DNA from: Burkholderiales bacterium
Lineage (GTDB): Bacteria; Pseudomonadota; Gammaproteobacteria; Burkholderiales; Burkholderiaceae_F
Length of the DNA stretch: 15,505 nt
Direction of reading: 5' to 3'
Assembly: GCA_024641225.1 (NCBI GenBank)
Contig: JAHEDN010000017.1
Span: forward strand, 1-15,505
The notes below the pieces were generated by a model. The model was not told where the DNA came from and searched no databases. It saw only the letters and a list, made by a program, of their open reading frames with translations. Below, piece by piece: positions 7,431 through 14,641 of the stretch. Numbering within the stretch: position 1 is the first letter of the stretch; the number at the start of each line of letters is the position of its first letter. The translations under genes and the position numbers were made by a program.

Positions 7431-8213
7431 TCACTGTGCTGAAAGCAGTAACTGCCGCAGCGCGCCGAACGGCGCACCGCGCATGTAGGCATCGTGCTTG
7501 AACGCGAACTGCACCGCAGCAGGCTGCAGCACGCAGCGATCGTCGCCGGCAGCGGAGCGCAGCGCCCACAGCGTCGCGCCCGAGGCGCCGTCGAGCGCCG
7601 GCGCGTGCACCGGCAGGCCGTCGGCGCGCCAGGCGGTGCGTGCATAGCTCGCGCGCACGTCGTCGGTCGATTGCAGGCAGCGCGCGAAGACCACCACCGG
7701 CCGCGCGTGCAGCACGGCGTCGATGCGGCGTATCTGCGCATACGGATACGCGGCCAGCACCAGCGCCTGCGCCGGCGCATCGTCGAAATCTTCCAGAGGC
7801 AACGCCGTCCAGGCGCGACGCAGCTCGCGCTCCGCTGCGCCGGAACCGATCAGGATCGCCGCCAGGTCGTGCTCGGGGTGCACCAGCAGCCGTGCCCGCA
7901 CGTCGCGCAACCAGCGCACGCGCCCCGCATGCGGCAGCGCAACGCCGAGATCGCCGAGCGCCGCGCCGTCGTCGAAAACGTGCCGACAGGTCGCCAGCCA
8001 GAGGCGGTGCCCGGCGCGATAGAACACGCCGCTGGCCAGCGGCTCGACGCGGCCGTCGCGCAGCGCCACCAGCGGCACCGCGTGCAAGGCCAGCGCATCG
8101 GCCACTGCGCGGGCCATCGCGGGAGCGATGCCCGTGTCGATGTCGATCGGTGTGGAGTCGAGGTGGCGCCAGATCACGCGCGCAAGGCTATCGCCGCCGC
8201 GCGCCGCCGCCAA
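7431..8213 (-). CDS. Trypsin-like serine protease-fold protein, no signal peptide
   Basis: A 260-aa frame with the marks of a chymotrypsin-fold peptidase. SGVFYRAGHRLWLATCRHVFDD places His78 after a strand, as in the TAAH motif. HPEHDLAAILI gives Asp116, and DGASGATLWAL gives Ser211 in a GxSGx context, so a His-Asp-Ser order is present, though oxyanion geometry cannot be judged. No export signal is visible, which is odd for this fold. The start is uncertain: the frame opens straight after the upstream gene's stop. Candidates are TTG at 8213 (used here), GTG at 8177 and ATG at 8117, none with a good ribosome binding site. It lies between the radical SAM gene and the NTF2-like lipoprotein gene on the same strand. 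Annotation as protease is from motifs only. Confidence 0.72.
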   Translation of the reverse strand: MAAARGGDSLARVIWRHLDSTPIDIDTGIAPAMARAVADALALHAVPLVALRDGRVEPLASGVFYRAGHRLWLATCRHVFDDGAALGDLGVALPHAGRVRWLRDVRARLLVHPEHDLAAILIGSGAAERELRRAWTALPLEDFDDAPAQALVLAAYPYAQIRRIDAVLHARPVVVFARCLQSTDDVRASYARTAWRADGLPVHAPALDGASGATLWALRSAAGDDRCVLQPAAVQFAFKHDAYMRGAPFGALRQLLLSAQ

Positions 8214-8252
8214 TGAGTTTGCGACGAGTGTCGCCCGGCGCGCCTCCGGACA

Positions 8253-9782
8253 TCAGGTGCGCAGGTGGCGCTGCTGCCGCTGCGGCGCTGCGGCGACGGC
8301 CTCTTCCCTGCGCATAGCCCGCGCCAGCGGCTCGATGTCGACGAAGCCCAGCTTGCCGCGCGCGCCGCTGGCCAGGTAGTCGGCGGCAAGCGCTTCGGTG
8401 GCTGCCGCCGGCTCGACGCCATGCGCCAGCAGGTGCGCGTGCAGGTGCTCGTACAGCCGCTCGTTGGCGATTGCATGGGTGCGTCCGGTGGCGGCGTAAA
8501 GCGCATCGGCGAAGGCAAGGAAGCTGGCGAACGGCGCATCGCCCAGCAGCAGCGGCAGCGCGCGAGCAAAGCGGCCCGAGTTGGCGACCATGTCCCAGTA
8601 CCGCGCGAAGCGCGCCAGCCGCTGCATCGTCGGAAAGTCGATCCGGTCGGTGGCCAGGATGTTGTACGGTGGCTGCGGGTTGAAGCGCAGGTCGAACGCT
8701 TCGGTGTGGCGAGCGATCGGCGCCCCGCGCAGCCGCTTCAGGATCCCGACCTGGATCTCGTGCGGACGCAGGCCGACGAGCCTGTCGAAACCGCGCGCGA
8801 AGCCCGCCAGATCCTCGCCGGGCAGCCCGGCGATCAGGTCCACGTGAAGGTGCGCGTGGGTCCGCTCGCGCAGCCAGCGGATATTGGCCTGCGCCGCGGC
8901 GTTGTCCTGCCGGCGCGAGATCAGCGTCTGCACCGGCTCGTCGAAGGTCTGGATGCCGATCTCGAACTGCAGCGTGCCAGCCGGAAAGCGCGCGATTGCC
9001 TGCTTGAGCCGTTCCGGCAGATGGTCGGGAATCAGCTCGAAGTGCACGAACGGCGGATCGCCACGGTCCGCCTCGATCCACTCGAGGAAGAAGCCGAGGA
9101 TCGCCAGCGACGCATCGACCTTCAGGTTGAAGGTCCGGTCGACGAACTTGAAGTGCCGCGCCCCGCGCTGGTACAGGCGCCCCAGTTGCGCGATGAACTC
9201 ATCGAGCGGGAACGGCCACGCGGTCTTGTCGAGCGCGCTGAGGCAGAACTCGCACCTGAACGGGCAGCCGCGCGAGGCTTCGACGTACACGTGCCGTCGG
9301 CCGATGTCTTCGTCGGTGTATTCGCCGTAGGGCAGCACGACTTCTGCCAGTGGCGGCTGCGCGCCGGCGTGCACCTTCATCAGCGGCCGCGGCCCGTCCA
9401 GGATCTGGCGGGCCAGTGCGGCGAAGGTCACGTCGCCCCAGCCGGTGACCACATAGTCCGCAAGGCGGCACACCTGCTGCGCATCGACCTCGTGGCTGAC
9501 CTCGGGCCCGCCGAGCACGACGACGACCTCGGGCGCCACCGCTTTCAGCGCCGCGACGATCTTCGTCGTTTCCTCGACGTTCCAGATGTAGACGCCGAAG
9601 CCCACGATGCGCGGAGAAAACGCCAGCAGTTTTTCGACGACCTCTTCGGTGCGTGCGCCGAGGATGAACTCGACGATCGTCGAATCCGCACGCAGGCTGC
9701 CCAGATTGGCGCGCAGATAACGCAGGCCGAGCGAGGCGTGCGCGTAGCGGGCGTTGAGTGTCGCGAGGACGATCGAGACCAT
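8253..9782 (-). CDS. B12-binding radical SAM protein (DUF4080 type)
   Basis: A 509-aa protein with three regions. Residues about 1-140 form a cobalamin-binding-like Rossmann domain (NARYAHASLGLRYL, then IVGFGVYIWNVEETTKIVAAL and VVVLGGPEVS). Residues about 165-370 are a radical SAM barrel with the [4Fe-4S] motif CPFRCEFC (Cys173, Cys177, Cys180) inside EASRGCPFRCEFCLSALDK. The C-terminal part matches the DUF4080 extension. The cobalamin-ligand motif is imperfect (HxxxG in the first loop rather than DxHxxG), so base-off B12 binding is possible but not assured. The substrate is unknown; relatives act on tetrapyrroles, lipids or RNA. The ATG at 9782 fits the family N-terminus. It follows the upstream lipoprotein gene by 41 nt, suggesting one transcript. 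Confidence 0.92.
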   Translation of the reverse strand: MVSIVLATLNARYAHASLGLRYLRANLGSLRADSTIVEFILGARTEEVVEKLLAFSPRIVGFGVYIWNVEETTKIVAALKAVAPEVVVVLGGPEVSHEVDAQQVCRLADYVVTGWGDVTFAALARQILDGPRPLMKVHAGAQPPLAEVVLPYGEYTDEDIGRRHVYVEASRGCPFRCEFCLSALDKTAWPFPLDEFIAQLGRLYQRGARHFKFVDRTFNLKVDASLAILGFFLEWIEADRGDPPFVHFELIPDHLPERLKQAIARFPAGTLQFEIGIQTFDEPVQTLISRRQDNAAAQANIRWLRERTHAHLHVDLIAGLPGEDLAGFARGFDRLVGLRPHEIQVGILKRLRGAPIARHTEAFDLRFNPQPPYNILATDRIDFPTMQRLARFARYWDMVANSGRFARALPLLLGDAPFASFLAFADALYAATGRTHAIANERLYEHLHAHLLAHGVEPAAATEALAADYLASGARGKLGFVDIEPLARAMRREEAVAAAPQRQQRHLRT

Positions 9783-9823
9783 GCGGTCAGCCGCGTTCCT
9801 GTCGGCTCAGGTCGGCGTTGCGC

Positions 9824-10465
9824 TTACTTCGCCGCGGCGGCCACCAGCCCGTCCCTGGCCATCGCGCCAAGGATCACGTCGACGAACGCGTGTGTCTCGC
9901 TCTCGACATCGGTCGGGGCCGTGGTGCGGGTGCGGGCGGTCCACTCGACGCGATCGGCATCGACCCGGGTGAGCGCCGTTTGCGCGATATAGACACGGTA
10001 GGTTCGCACTTCCGTGCGTGCCGGCCACGACATGCCCCAGTAGGCGCCGTACCAACCGCGATAACCGACGAATCCCGGATACGGCCAGGGATCCTGATAG
10101 ACGGCCTGCTCGAGCTCCTGGCCGATCACCGCGGTCGACAGCAGGTAACGCACTCCGGCGCCGCGCGCCGCCTGGAGCAACTGGCTGTCGCCTTCGCGAT
10201 CGAGCACGCCCGGGACGACTTCGTAGCTGCGCGACGCCTTCACGCCGCGTGCCGCCAGCTTGGCCACCATGTCGTCCTCGTAGATCCGGCGCACCGTTTC
10301 GTCGCGCGCCACGCCGACCACCATCACCGCGCCGTCGATCCGCTGGCCGACAACCTCGGGCCGCGTCCACGTACCGTCGACCGTCGTCGACGCGCATGCT
10401 GCCAGCAGCAGTGTCGGCAGCAGCCACCGGGCCCGCCGAGCCAGCGAAAGCATTGCAACGAACAT
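9824..10465 (-). CDS. Predicted lipoprotein of unknown function (213 aa)
   Basis: The start ATG at 10465 has GAGG (10475-10472 on the minus strand) six bases upstream. RRARWLLPTLLLAAC gives a lipobox LAAC with Cys24. The mature part starts with STTVDGTWTRPEVVGQRIDGAVMVVGVARDETVRRIYEDDMVAKL, a pattern of a small alpha/beta periplasmic domain, continues with LLQAARGAGVRYLLSTAVIG, and has a tyrosine/tryptophan-rich loop (YPGFVGYRGWYGAYWGMSW, about 129-147) before the final strands. I do not recognise a named family; it loosely resembles DUF4136-like lipoproteins but lacks their usual opening. It is the first gene of the minus-strand run and is divergent from the beta-CASP gene across 121 nt. Confidence 0.8.
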   Translation of the reverse strand: MFVAMLSLARRARWLLPTLLLAACASTTVDGTWTRPEVVGQRIDGAVMVVGVARDETVRRIYEDDMVAKLAARGVKASRSYEVVPGVLDREGDSQLLQAARGAGVRYLLSTAVIGQELEQAVYQDPWPYPGFVGYRGWYGAYWGMSWPARTEVRTYRVYIAQTALTRVDADRVEWTARTRTTAPTDVESETHAFVDVILGAMARDGLVAAAAK

Positions 10466-10495
10466 GTCCAACCTCAACCCGGATTCGATGCGCCG

Positions 10496-10501
10496 ATGAT
10501 A
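10496..10501 (-). promoter_or_regulatory. Candidate -10 element for the lipoprotein gene
   Basis: The minus strand reads TATCAT here (5 of 6 matches to TATAAT), about 30 nt upstream of the ATG at 10465. No good -35 hexamer is seen at 16-18 nt spacing, so this is only a weak candidate. The other side of the 121-nt divergent spacer shows no recognisable promoter for the beta-CASP gene. Confidence 0.25.
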
Positions 10502-10586
10502 CGTTTTGCTCGATGTTCCGCATTCCTGCACTGCCGTTCCTGCGAGGGTCCTGGCTCTTTCGAGCAGAACTCCCGTCAACCGCCCG

Positions 10587-11981
10587 ATGAAGCTGAAATT
10601 CCTCGGCGCTGCCGGCGAGGTGACCGGTTCCTGCCTGCTGGTCGAGGCCGACGGCGTTCGCTTCCTGGTCGATTGCGGCATGTTCCAGGGCGGCCGCGAC
10701 GCCGGACCGAAGAACCGGCGCGCCTATGCACGCGAGATCGGCCCGATCGACTTCGTGCTGCTGACGCACGCGCATATCGACCACTGCGGGCTGCTACCGC
10801 GCTTCGCGTGGCCGCGCCACGGTGCCGGGCTCCCGGCCATCTACTGCACCAAGCCGACCGCCGACCTCGTGCCGGTGATGCTCGCCGACAGCGCCTTCGT
10901 GCAGTCACGCGGCGCAAAGCGCTCGGCACGCCGGCGTGAACGGCCCGTGGAGACGCCGCTGTACGGCGTCGATGATGTGAAGCGACTGGCCACCCGGCTG
11001 AACGCGGTCCCGTTCGGCGTCGAGTTTCGGCCCCATCCAAAGGTTGCAGTACGGCTACACAGTGCCGGCCACATCGTCGGCGCGGCGTTCGCCGAGGTGC
11101 GGCTCACCGACGGCGGTCGCCGGCGCACGCTGGTCGCGTCCGGCGACCTCGGCGAGGACTCGGCGCTCCTCGTGCGCGACCGCAGCAAACCTCCGGCCGC
11201 CGACGTGCTGGTGGTCGAGTCGACCTACGGCGACCGCAACCACCGGTCGCTCGAGGACACGGAGGCCGAACTGGTCGAGGTGCTGCACGACGTCCTGCAG
11301 CAGCGGCGCGGCAACGTGATCGTGCCGGCCTTCGCGCTCGGACGAACGCAGGAGTTCGTCGTGCTGCTGTACCGGCTCGCCAAGGCGGGCCGGATTCACG
11401 TACCGCTGGTCTTCGTCGACTCGCCGCTGGCGCAGCAGGCAGCCGACGTGACCTTCGCGCACCTCGATGCGCTCGACGAGGAAGCGGCGGAGTTCCACCG
11501 TGCCGCGCGCGAGCGCAAGCTGCCCTTCACGCTGCGCTACACGGAAAGCGTCGACGACTCGATGTTCCTGAACTCGATCCGCTCCGGCGCGCTGATCATC
11601 GCCGCCAGCGGCATGTGCGATGCCGGCCGCGTCCGCCATCATCTCCGCCACAACCTGCCGCGGCGCGAATGCGCCGTTCTGTTCACCGGCTTCCAGGCCG
11701 CACGGTCGCTCGGCCGAAGGATCGTCGATGGCGCCCGCAACGTGCCGATGTTCGGCGATTCGGTCCCGGTCAATGCCAGCGTGCACACGCTGGGCGGGCT
11801 TTCGGCCCACGCCGGGCAGGATTCGCTGATGGAATGGCTGCGCGCCGTGCCGCGCAAGCCGCGCGCGGTTTTCGTCAACCACGGCGAGCCGCTCGCGGCG
11901 CACACACTCAGCGCGCGCGTGGCGCGCGAACTGAAGTGGTCGCCGACGATCGCCGAAGCCGAGACCGACTATGAGGTCTGA
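10587..11981 (+). CDS. Beta-CASP metallo-beta-lactamase RNA hydrolase (Ysh1/CPSF-like)
   Basis: A 464-aa protein of the beta-CASP family, whose studied members are zinc-dependent RNA endo/exonucleases. The metal motifs are complete: LTHAHIDHCG (His61, His63, Asp65, His66), HSAGHIVGAA (His162 in the repeated pattern) and ASGDLGED (Asp187). The beta-CASP insert is marked by VESTYGDRNH, PAFALGRTQE and IIAASGMCDAGRVRHHL, and the final motif is FVNHGEP. It has no signal peptide, so it acts in the cytoplasm. The ATG at 10587 is chosen because MKLKFLGAAGEVTGS is the family N-terminus, although no clear Shine-Dalgarno sequence precedes it; a TTG at 10506 would add an unlike extension. It heads a unit with the phosphorylase and PRPP-synthetase-like genes, 73 nt upstream of the former. 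Confidence 0.93.
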   Translation: MKLKFLGAAGEVTGSCLLVEADGVRFLVDCGMFQGGRDAGPKNRRAYAREIGPIDFVLLTHAHIDHCGLLPRFAWPRHGAGLPAIYCTKPTADLVPVMLADSAFVQSRGAKRSARRRERPVETPLYGVDDVKRLATRLNAVPFGVEFRPHPKVAVRLHSAGHIVGAAFAEVRLTDGGRRRTLVASGDLGEDSALLVRDRSKPPAADVLVVESTYGDRNHRSLEDTEAELVEVLHDVLQQRRGNVIVPAFALGRTQEFVVLLYRLAKAGRIHVPLVFVDSPLAQQAADVTFAHLDALDEEAAEFHRAARERKLPFTLRYTESVDDSMFLNSIRSGALIIAASGMCDAGRVRHHLRHNLPRRECAVLFTGFQAARSLGRRIVDGARNVPMFGDSVPVNASVHTLGGLSAHAGQDSLMEWLRAVPRKPRAVFVNHGEPLAAHTLSARVARELKWSPTIAEAETDYEV

Positions 11982-12039
11982 CGAGCGCCGCCCCGGCCTG
12001 CGAGGCGACCGGCGCGTGCCCCTGTAAAGTAGTCTCAAT

Positions 12040-12059
12040 GGCACGCCGGATGGCGTGCC
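12040..12059 (+). promoter_or_regulatory. Perfect hairpin with GGAT loop covering the phosphorylase start
   Basis: GGCACGCC (12040-12047) and GGCGTGCC (12052-12059) pair perfectly around the loop GGAT (12048-12051). The GTG start at 12055 lies in the right arm, and the only ribosome-binding-like bases (GGA) are in the loop. No T-run follows, so it is not an intrinsic terminator. A GGA in a hairpin loop at a translation start is the usual layout of CsrA/RsmA sites; that reading is an inference. Confidence 0.6.
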
Positions 12060-13689
12060 CGCAACCGCCCAGCGCCGACCGACCGTGCCGACCTCGACCG
12101 CATTGACCGCTGCCGGCGCAGCCCCGCCCGAGCCGCTCGCCCCCAACCTGCAGGCCCGCCGGATCGGCATCGACACCTACCGCGAGAACGTCGTGTACCT
12201 GCGGCGCGATTGCCCGCTGGTGCGTGCGGAAGGCTTCCAGGCGCTCGCCAAAGTCGAAGTGGCGAGCAACGGGCGCGCGATCCTTGCGGTGCTGAACGTG
12301 GTGGACGACGCGCGCATGCTCGGCGAGTGTGAACTTGGGCTTTCGGAGGAGACCTGGGCGCAGCTTGCGGTGGCCGACGGCGCGCCGGTCACCGTTCGGC
12401 ACGCGGAGCCGCCGCCGTCGATGTGGGCGCTGAAGCGCAAGATCGCCGGCGAGCGGCTCGGCGCCGATGAATTCGCGGCGATCGTGCGCGACATCACGGC
12501 GCACCGCTATTCGAAGATCGAGCTGGCGGCCTTCGTCGTGGCCACTGACCAGTTCGCGCTCGATCGCGACGAAGTGCTGTACCTGACCCAGGCGATGGTC
12601 GACGTCGGCCAGCGACTCGAGTGGCCGCAGCAGCAGCCGGTCGTCGACAAGCACTGCATCGGAGGCATCCCCGGCAATAGAACGTCGATGCTGATCGTGC
12701 CGATCGTCGCCGCGCACGGCATGCTGATCCCGAAAACCTCGAGTCGGGCGATCACCTCCCCCGCCGGGACCGCCGACACGATGGATTGCCTGGCCGAGGT
12801 CGAACTGCCGTTCGAGCGGCTGCGCGAGATCGTCCGCGAGCACCACGGCTGCCTGGCCTGGGGCGGACGCGCCGCGCTGTCGCCCGCCGACGACGTGCTG
12901 ATCTCGGTCGAGCGGCCGCTGTCGATCGACTCGCCGGGGCAAATGGTCGCGTCGATCCTGAGCAAGAAGATCGCCGCGGGCTCCACGCACCTGGTCCTCG
13001 ACATCCCGCTCGGGCCGAGCGCCAAGGTGCGCTCGATGGTGCAGGCGCAGCGGCTGAAGAAGCTGTTCGAGTACGTGGCGCGGCACGTCGGCATGACGCT
13101 CGACGTCGTGATCACCGACGGACGCCAGCCGGTCGGCTGCGGCATCGGCCCGGCGCTGGAGGCGCGCGACGTGATGCAGGTGCTGCACGGTGATCCCGGC
13201 GCCCCGGCCGATCTTCGGAACAAGGCGCTGCGCCTGGCCGGCCGCGTCCTCGAATTCGATCCCGACCTGCGCGGTGGCGACGGGTTCGCACTGGCGCGCG
13301 ACATCCTCGACTCCGGCCGCGCGCGGATAACGATGGCAGCGATCATCGAGGCGCAGGGCACGCGTGGCTTCGACTGGCGCGACCCGCCGCTGGCGGCGAT
13401 GACGCACGAAGTGACTTCATCGGCGACCGGTGCGGTCACCGCGATCGACTGCGAGCGGCTGTCGCGGATCGCGCGGCTGGCCGGCGCTCCGAAGGCCGCC
13501 GGGGCCGGCGTCGACCTGTTGCACAAGATCGGCGATCCGGTAGCCTCCGGCGAGCCGCTGTATCGGATCTACGCCGAAACGATGGCCGAACTGCAGTTCG
13601 CGCGCGAGGTCGCGACCCGCGCCAGCGGGTTTCGGGTCGGCGATGCGAGCGACGCCGGGGCGGCTGGCGAATTCGCGCCGGAGTTCTGA
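12055..13689 (+). CDS. Type-2 thymidine phosphorylase / AMP phosphorylase-like enzyme
   Basis: A 544-aa nucleoside/nucleotide phosphorylase of the type-2 family, closer to archaeal AMP phosphorylase than to E. coli DeoA. It begins with the extra N-terminal domain typical of that group (about 35-120: RRIGIDTYRENVVYLRRDCP, NVVDDARMLGECELGLSEE). The phosphate/catalytic loop is VVDKHCIGGIPGNRTS (Lys199, His200), followed by IPKTSSRAITSPAGTADTMD (about 225-244), the signature that differs from the GRGLGHTGGT of true thymidine phosphorylases. This suggests a nucleotide (NMP) or pyrimidine nucleoside substrate; which one is undecided. The GTG at 12055 is the first start after an in-frame stop. GTG 12085 and TTG 12103 are alternatives, since family similarity begins only near residue 35. 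Its stop overlaps the next gene's ATG. Confidence 0.88.
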   Translation: MPATAQRRPTVPTSTALTAAGAAPPEPLAPNLQARRIGIDTYRENVVYLRRDCPLVRAEGFQALAKVEVASNGRAILAVLNVVDDARMLGECELGLSEETWAQLAVADGAPVTVRHAEPPPSMWALKRKIAGERLGADEFAAIVRDITAHRYSKIELAAFVVATDQFALDRDEVLYLTQAMVDVGQRLEWPQQQPVVDKHCIGGIPGNRTSMLIVPIVAAHGMLIPKTSSRAITSPAGTADTMDCLAEVELPFERLREIVREHHGCLAWGGRAALSPADDVLISVERPLSIDSPGQMVASILSKKIAAGSTHLVLDIPLGPSAKVRSMVQAQRLKKLFEYVARHVGMTLDVVITDGRQPVGCGIGPALEARDVMQVLHGDPGAPADLRNKALRLAGRVLEFDPDLRGGDGFALARDILDSGRARITMAAIIEAQGTRGFDWRDPPLAAMTHEVTSSATGAVTAIDCERLSRIARLAGAPKAAGAGVDLLHKIGDPVASGEPLYRIYAETMAELQFAREVATRASGFRVGDASDAGAAGEFAPEF

Positions 13690-14558
13690 TGATTCTTTGC
13701 TTCGACGACGAAGTCGATTTTGCGCGCGGGCTCGGGCTCGCCTCGGGATTGCCGGTACAGCGGATCGCGCGCCATCGCTTCCCGGATGGCGAACTGAAGC
13801 TGACACTGCCGCCGAGGCTCGGCGCCGAAGTGCGCATCCTGCGCTCGCTGCACGCCCCGAACGAAAAGCTTGTCGAGCTCATCCTGGCGGCGCGGGCGGC
13901 GCGTGAACTCGGCGCGCGCGAAGTCACGCTTGTCGCCCCGTACCTCGCCTACATGCGCCAGGACAGCGCGTTCAGGCCCGGCGAGGTCGTCAGCCAGAAG
14001 GTCATCGGCCGGCTGCTGGCCGACCTGTTCGACGCGGTGGTCACCGTCGATCCGCACCTGCACCGAATCGCCACGCTGAACGACGCGGTGCCGCTGGCGC
14101 GCGCGGTGGCGCTGTCGGCTGCGCCATTGATCGGGCATTTCGTCGCCATGCGCGGCCGCAGCCCGATGCTGGTCGGGCCGGACGCCGAGTCGGCGCAGTG
14201 GGTGCACGTGGCAGCGACCTACAACGGCCTGCCATGGACCGTTTGCCGCAAGACCCGCCACGGCGACACCGAGGTCGACGTCGAGTTGCCGGCAGCGGAC
14301 ATCCAGGGGCGTGACGTCGTGCTGATCGACGATGTGGCCAGCAGCGGCCACACGCTGGCGGCGGCCGCCCGCGCGCTGAACGAGGCCGGCGCGGCGCGCG
14401 TCGACGCCGTAGTGACCCACGCCGTGCTGGCGCCGGAGGCCGGCGCCCTGCTCAAGGCAGCCGGTATCGGCGAGTTCTGGAGCACCGACACCGTGCCGCA
14501 CGAGAGCAATGTGCTTTCCGTGGTGCCGCTGATCGCCGATGCGTTGCGACCCGCGTGA
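13689..14558 (+). CDS. PRPP-synthetase-like phosphoribosyl enzyme
   Basis: A 289-aa homologue of ribose-phosphate pyrophosphokinase (R5P + ATP to PRPP + AMP), shorter than usual bacterial Prs (about 315). Motifs in order: ATP-site RFPDGEL (Phe31, Asp33, Glu35); PYLAYMRQD (Arg90-Gln91-Asp92); metal-site TVDPHLHR (Asp121, His123) in place of DLHAxQ; GPDAES; flexible-loop CRKTRHGDTEV with Lys188 and Arg190 at the catalytic basic positions; and the PRPP loop VLIDDVASSGHTL (Asp214, Asp215) in place of DDMIDTAGT. The key residues for catalysis remain, so it is probably active, but it is not the housekeeping Prs. Its ATG overlaps the phosphorylase TGA (TGATG), indicating translational coupling and a shared pathway. 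The true substrate could be ribose 5-phosphate or another phosphorylated ribose. Confidence 0.88.
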   Translation: MILCFDDEVDFARGLGLASGLPVQRIARHRFPDGELKLTLPPRLGAEVRILRSLHAPNEKLVELILAARAARELGAREVTLVAPYLAYMRQDSAFRPGEVVSQKVIGRLLADLFDAVVTVDPHLHRIATLNDAVPLARAVALSAAPLIGHFVAMRGRSPMLVGPDAESAQWVHVAATYNGLPWTVCRKTRHGDTEVDVELPAADIQGRDVVLIDDVASSGHTLAAAARALNEAGAARVDAVVTHAVLAPEAGALLKAAGIGEFWSTDTVPHESNVLSVVPLIADALRPA

Positions 14559-14593
14559 CAGCGGCCGCCGGCCGCTTCGTCTTGACCGGAAAG

Positions 14594-14622
14594 AAAAGGG
14601 CCCGCGATGCGGGCCCTTTTTT
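14594..14622. terminator. Bidirectional intrinsic terminator
   Basis: The stem GGGCCCGC (14598-14605) pairs with GCGGGCCC (14609-14616) around the loop GAT. It is flanked by AAAA on the left and TTTTTT on the right, giving a U-tract on both strands. It sits 39 nt after the PRPP-synthetase-like stop and 25 nt after the SWIB gene's stop on the other strand, so it closes both convergent units. Confidence 0.93.
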
Positions 14623-14641
14623 CAACGTCGCGCAGCGACGA

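Noticed and set aside
8265..9992. 575-codon plus-strand open frame opposite the radical SAM gene
   Set aside because: The minus strand carries the CxxxCxxC motif and full family similarity; the plus frame has no recognisable motif and is a compositional shadow.
12040..12059. Hairpin as an intrinsic terminator of the beta-CASP gene
   Set aside because: No T-run follows on either strand and the stem runs into the next gene's start.
11908..13407. 499-codon minus-strand frame opposite the phosphorylase
   Set aside because: Antisense of strong phosphorylase motifs; composition rich in His, Arg and Asp without any domain.
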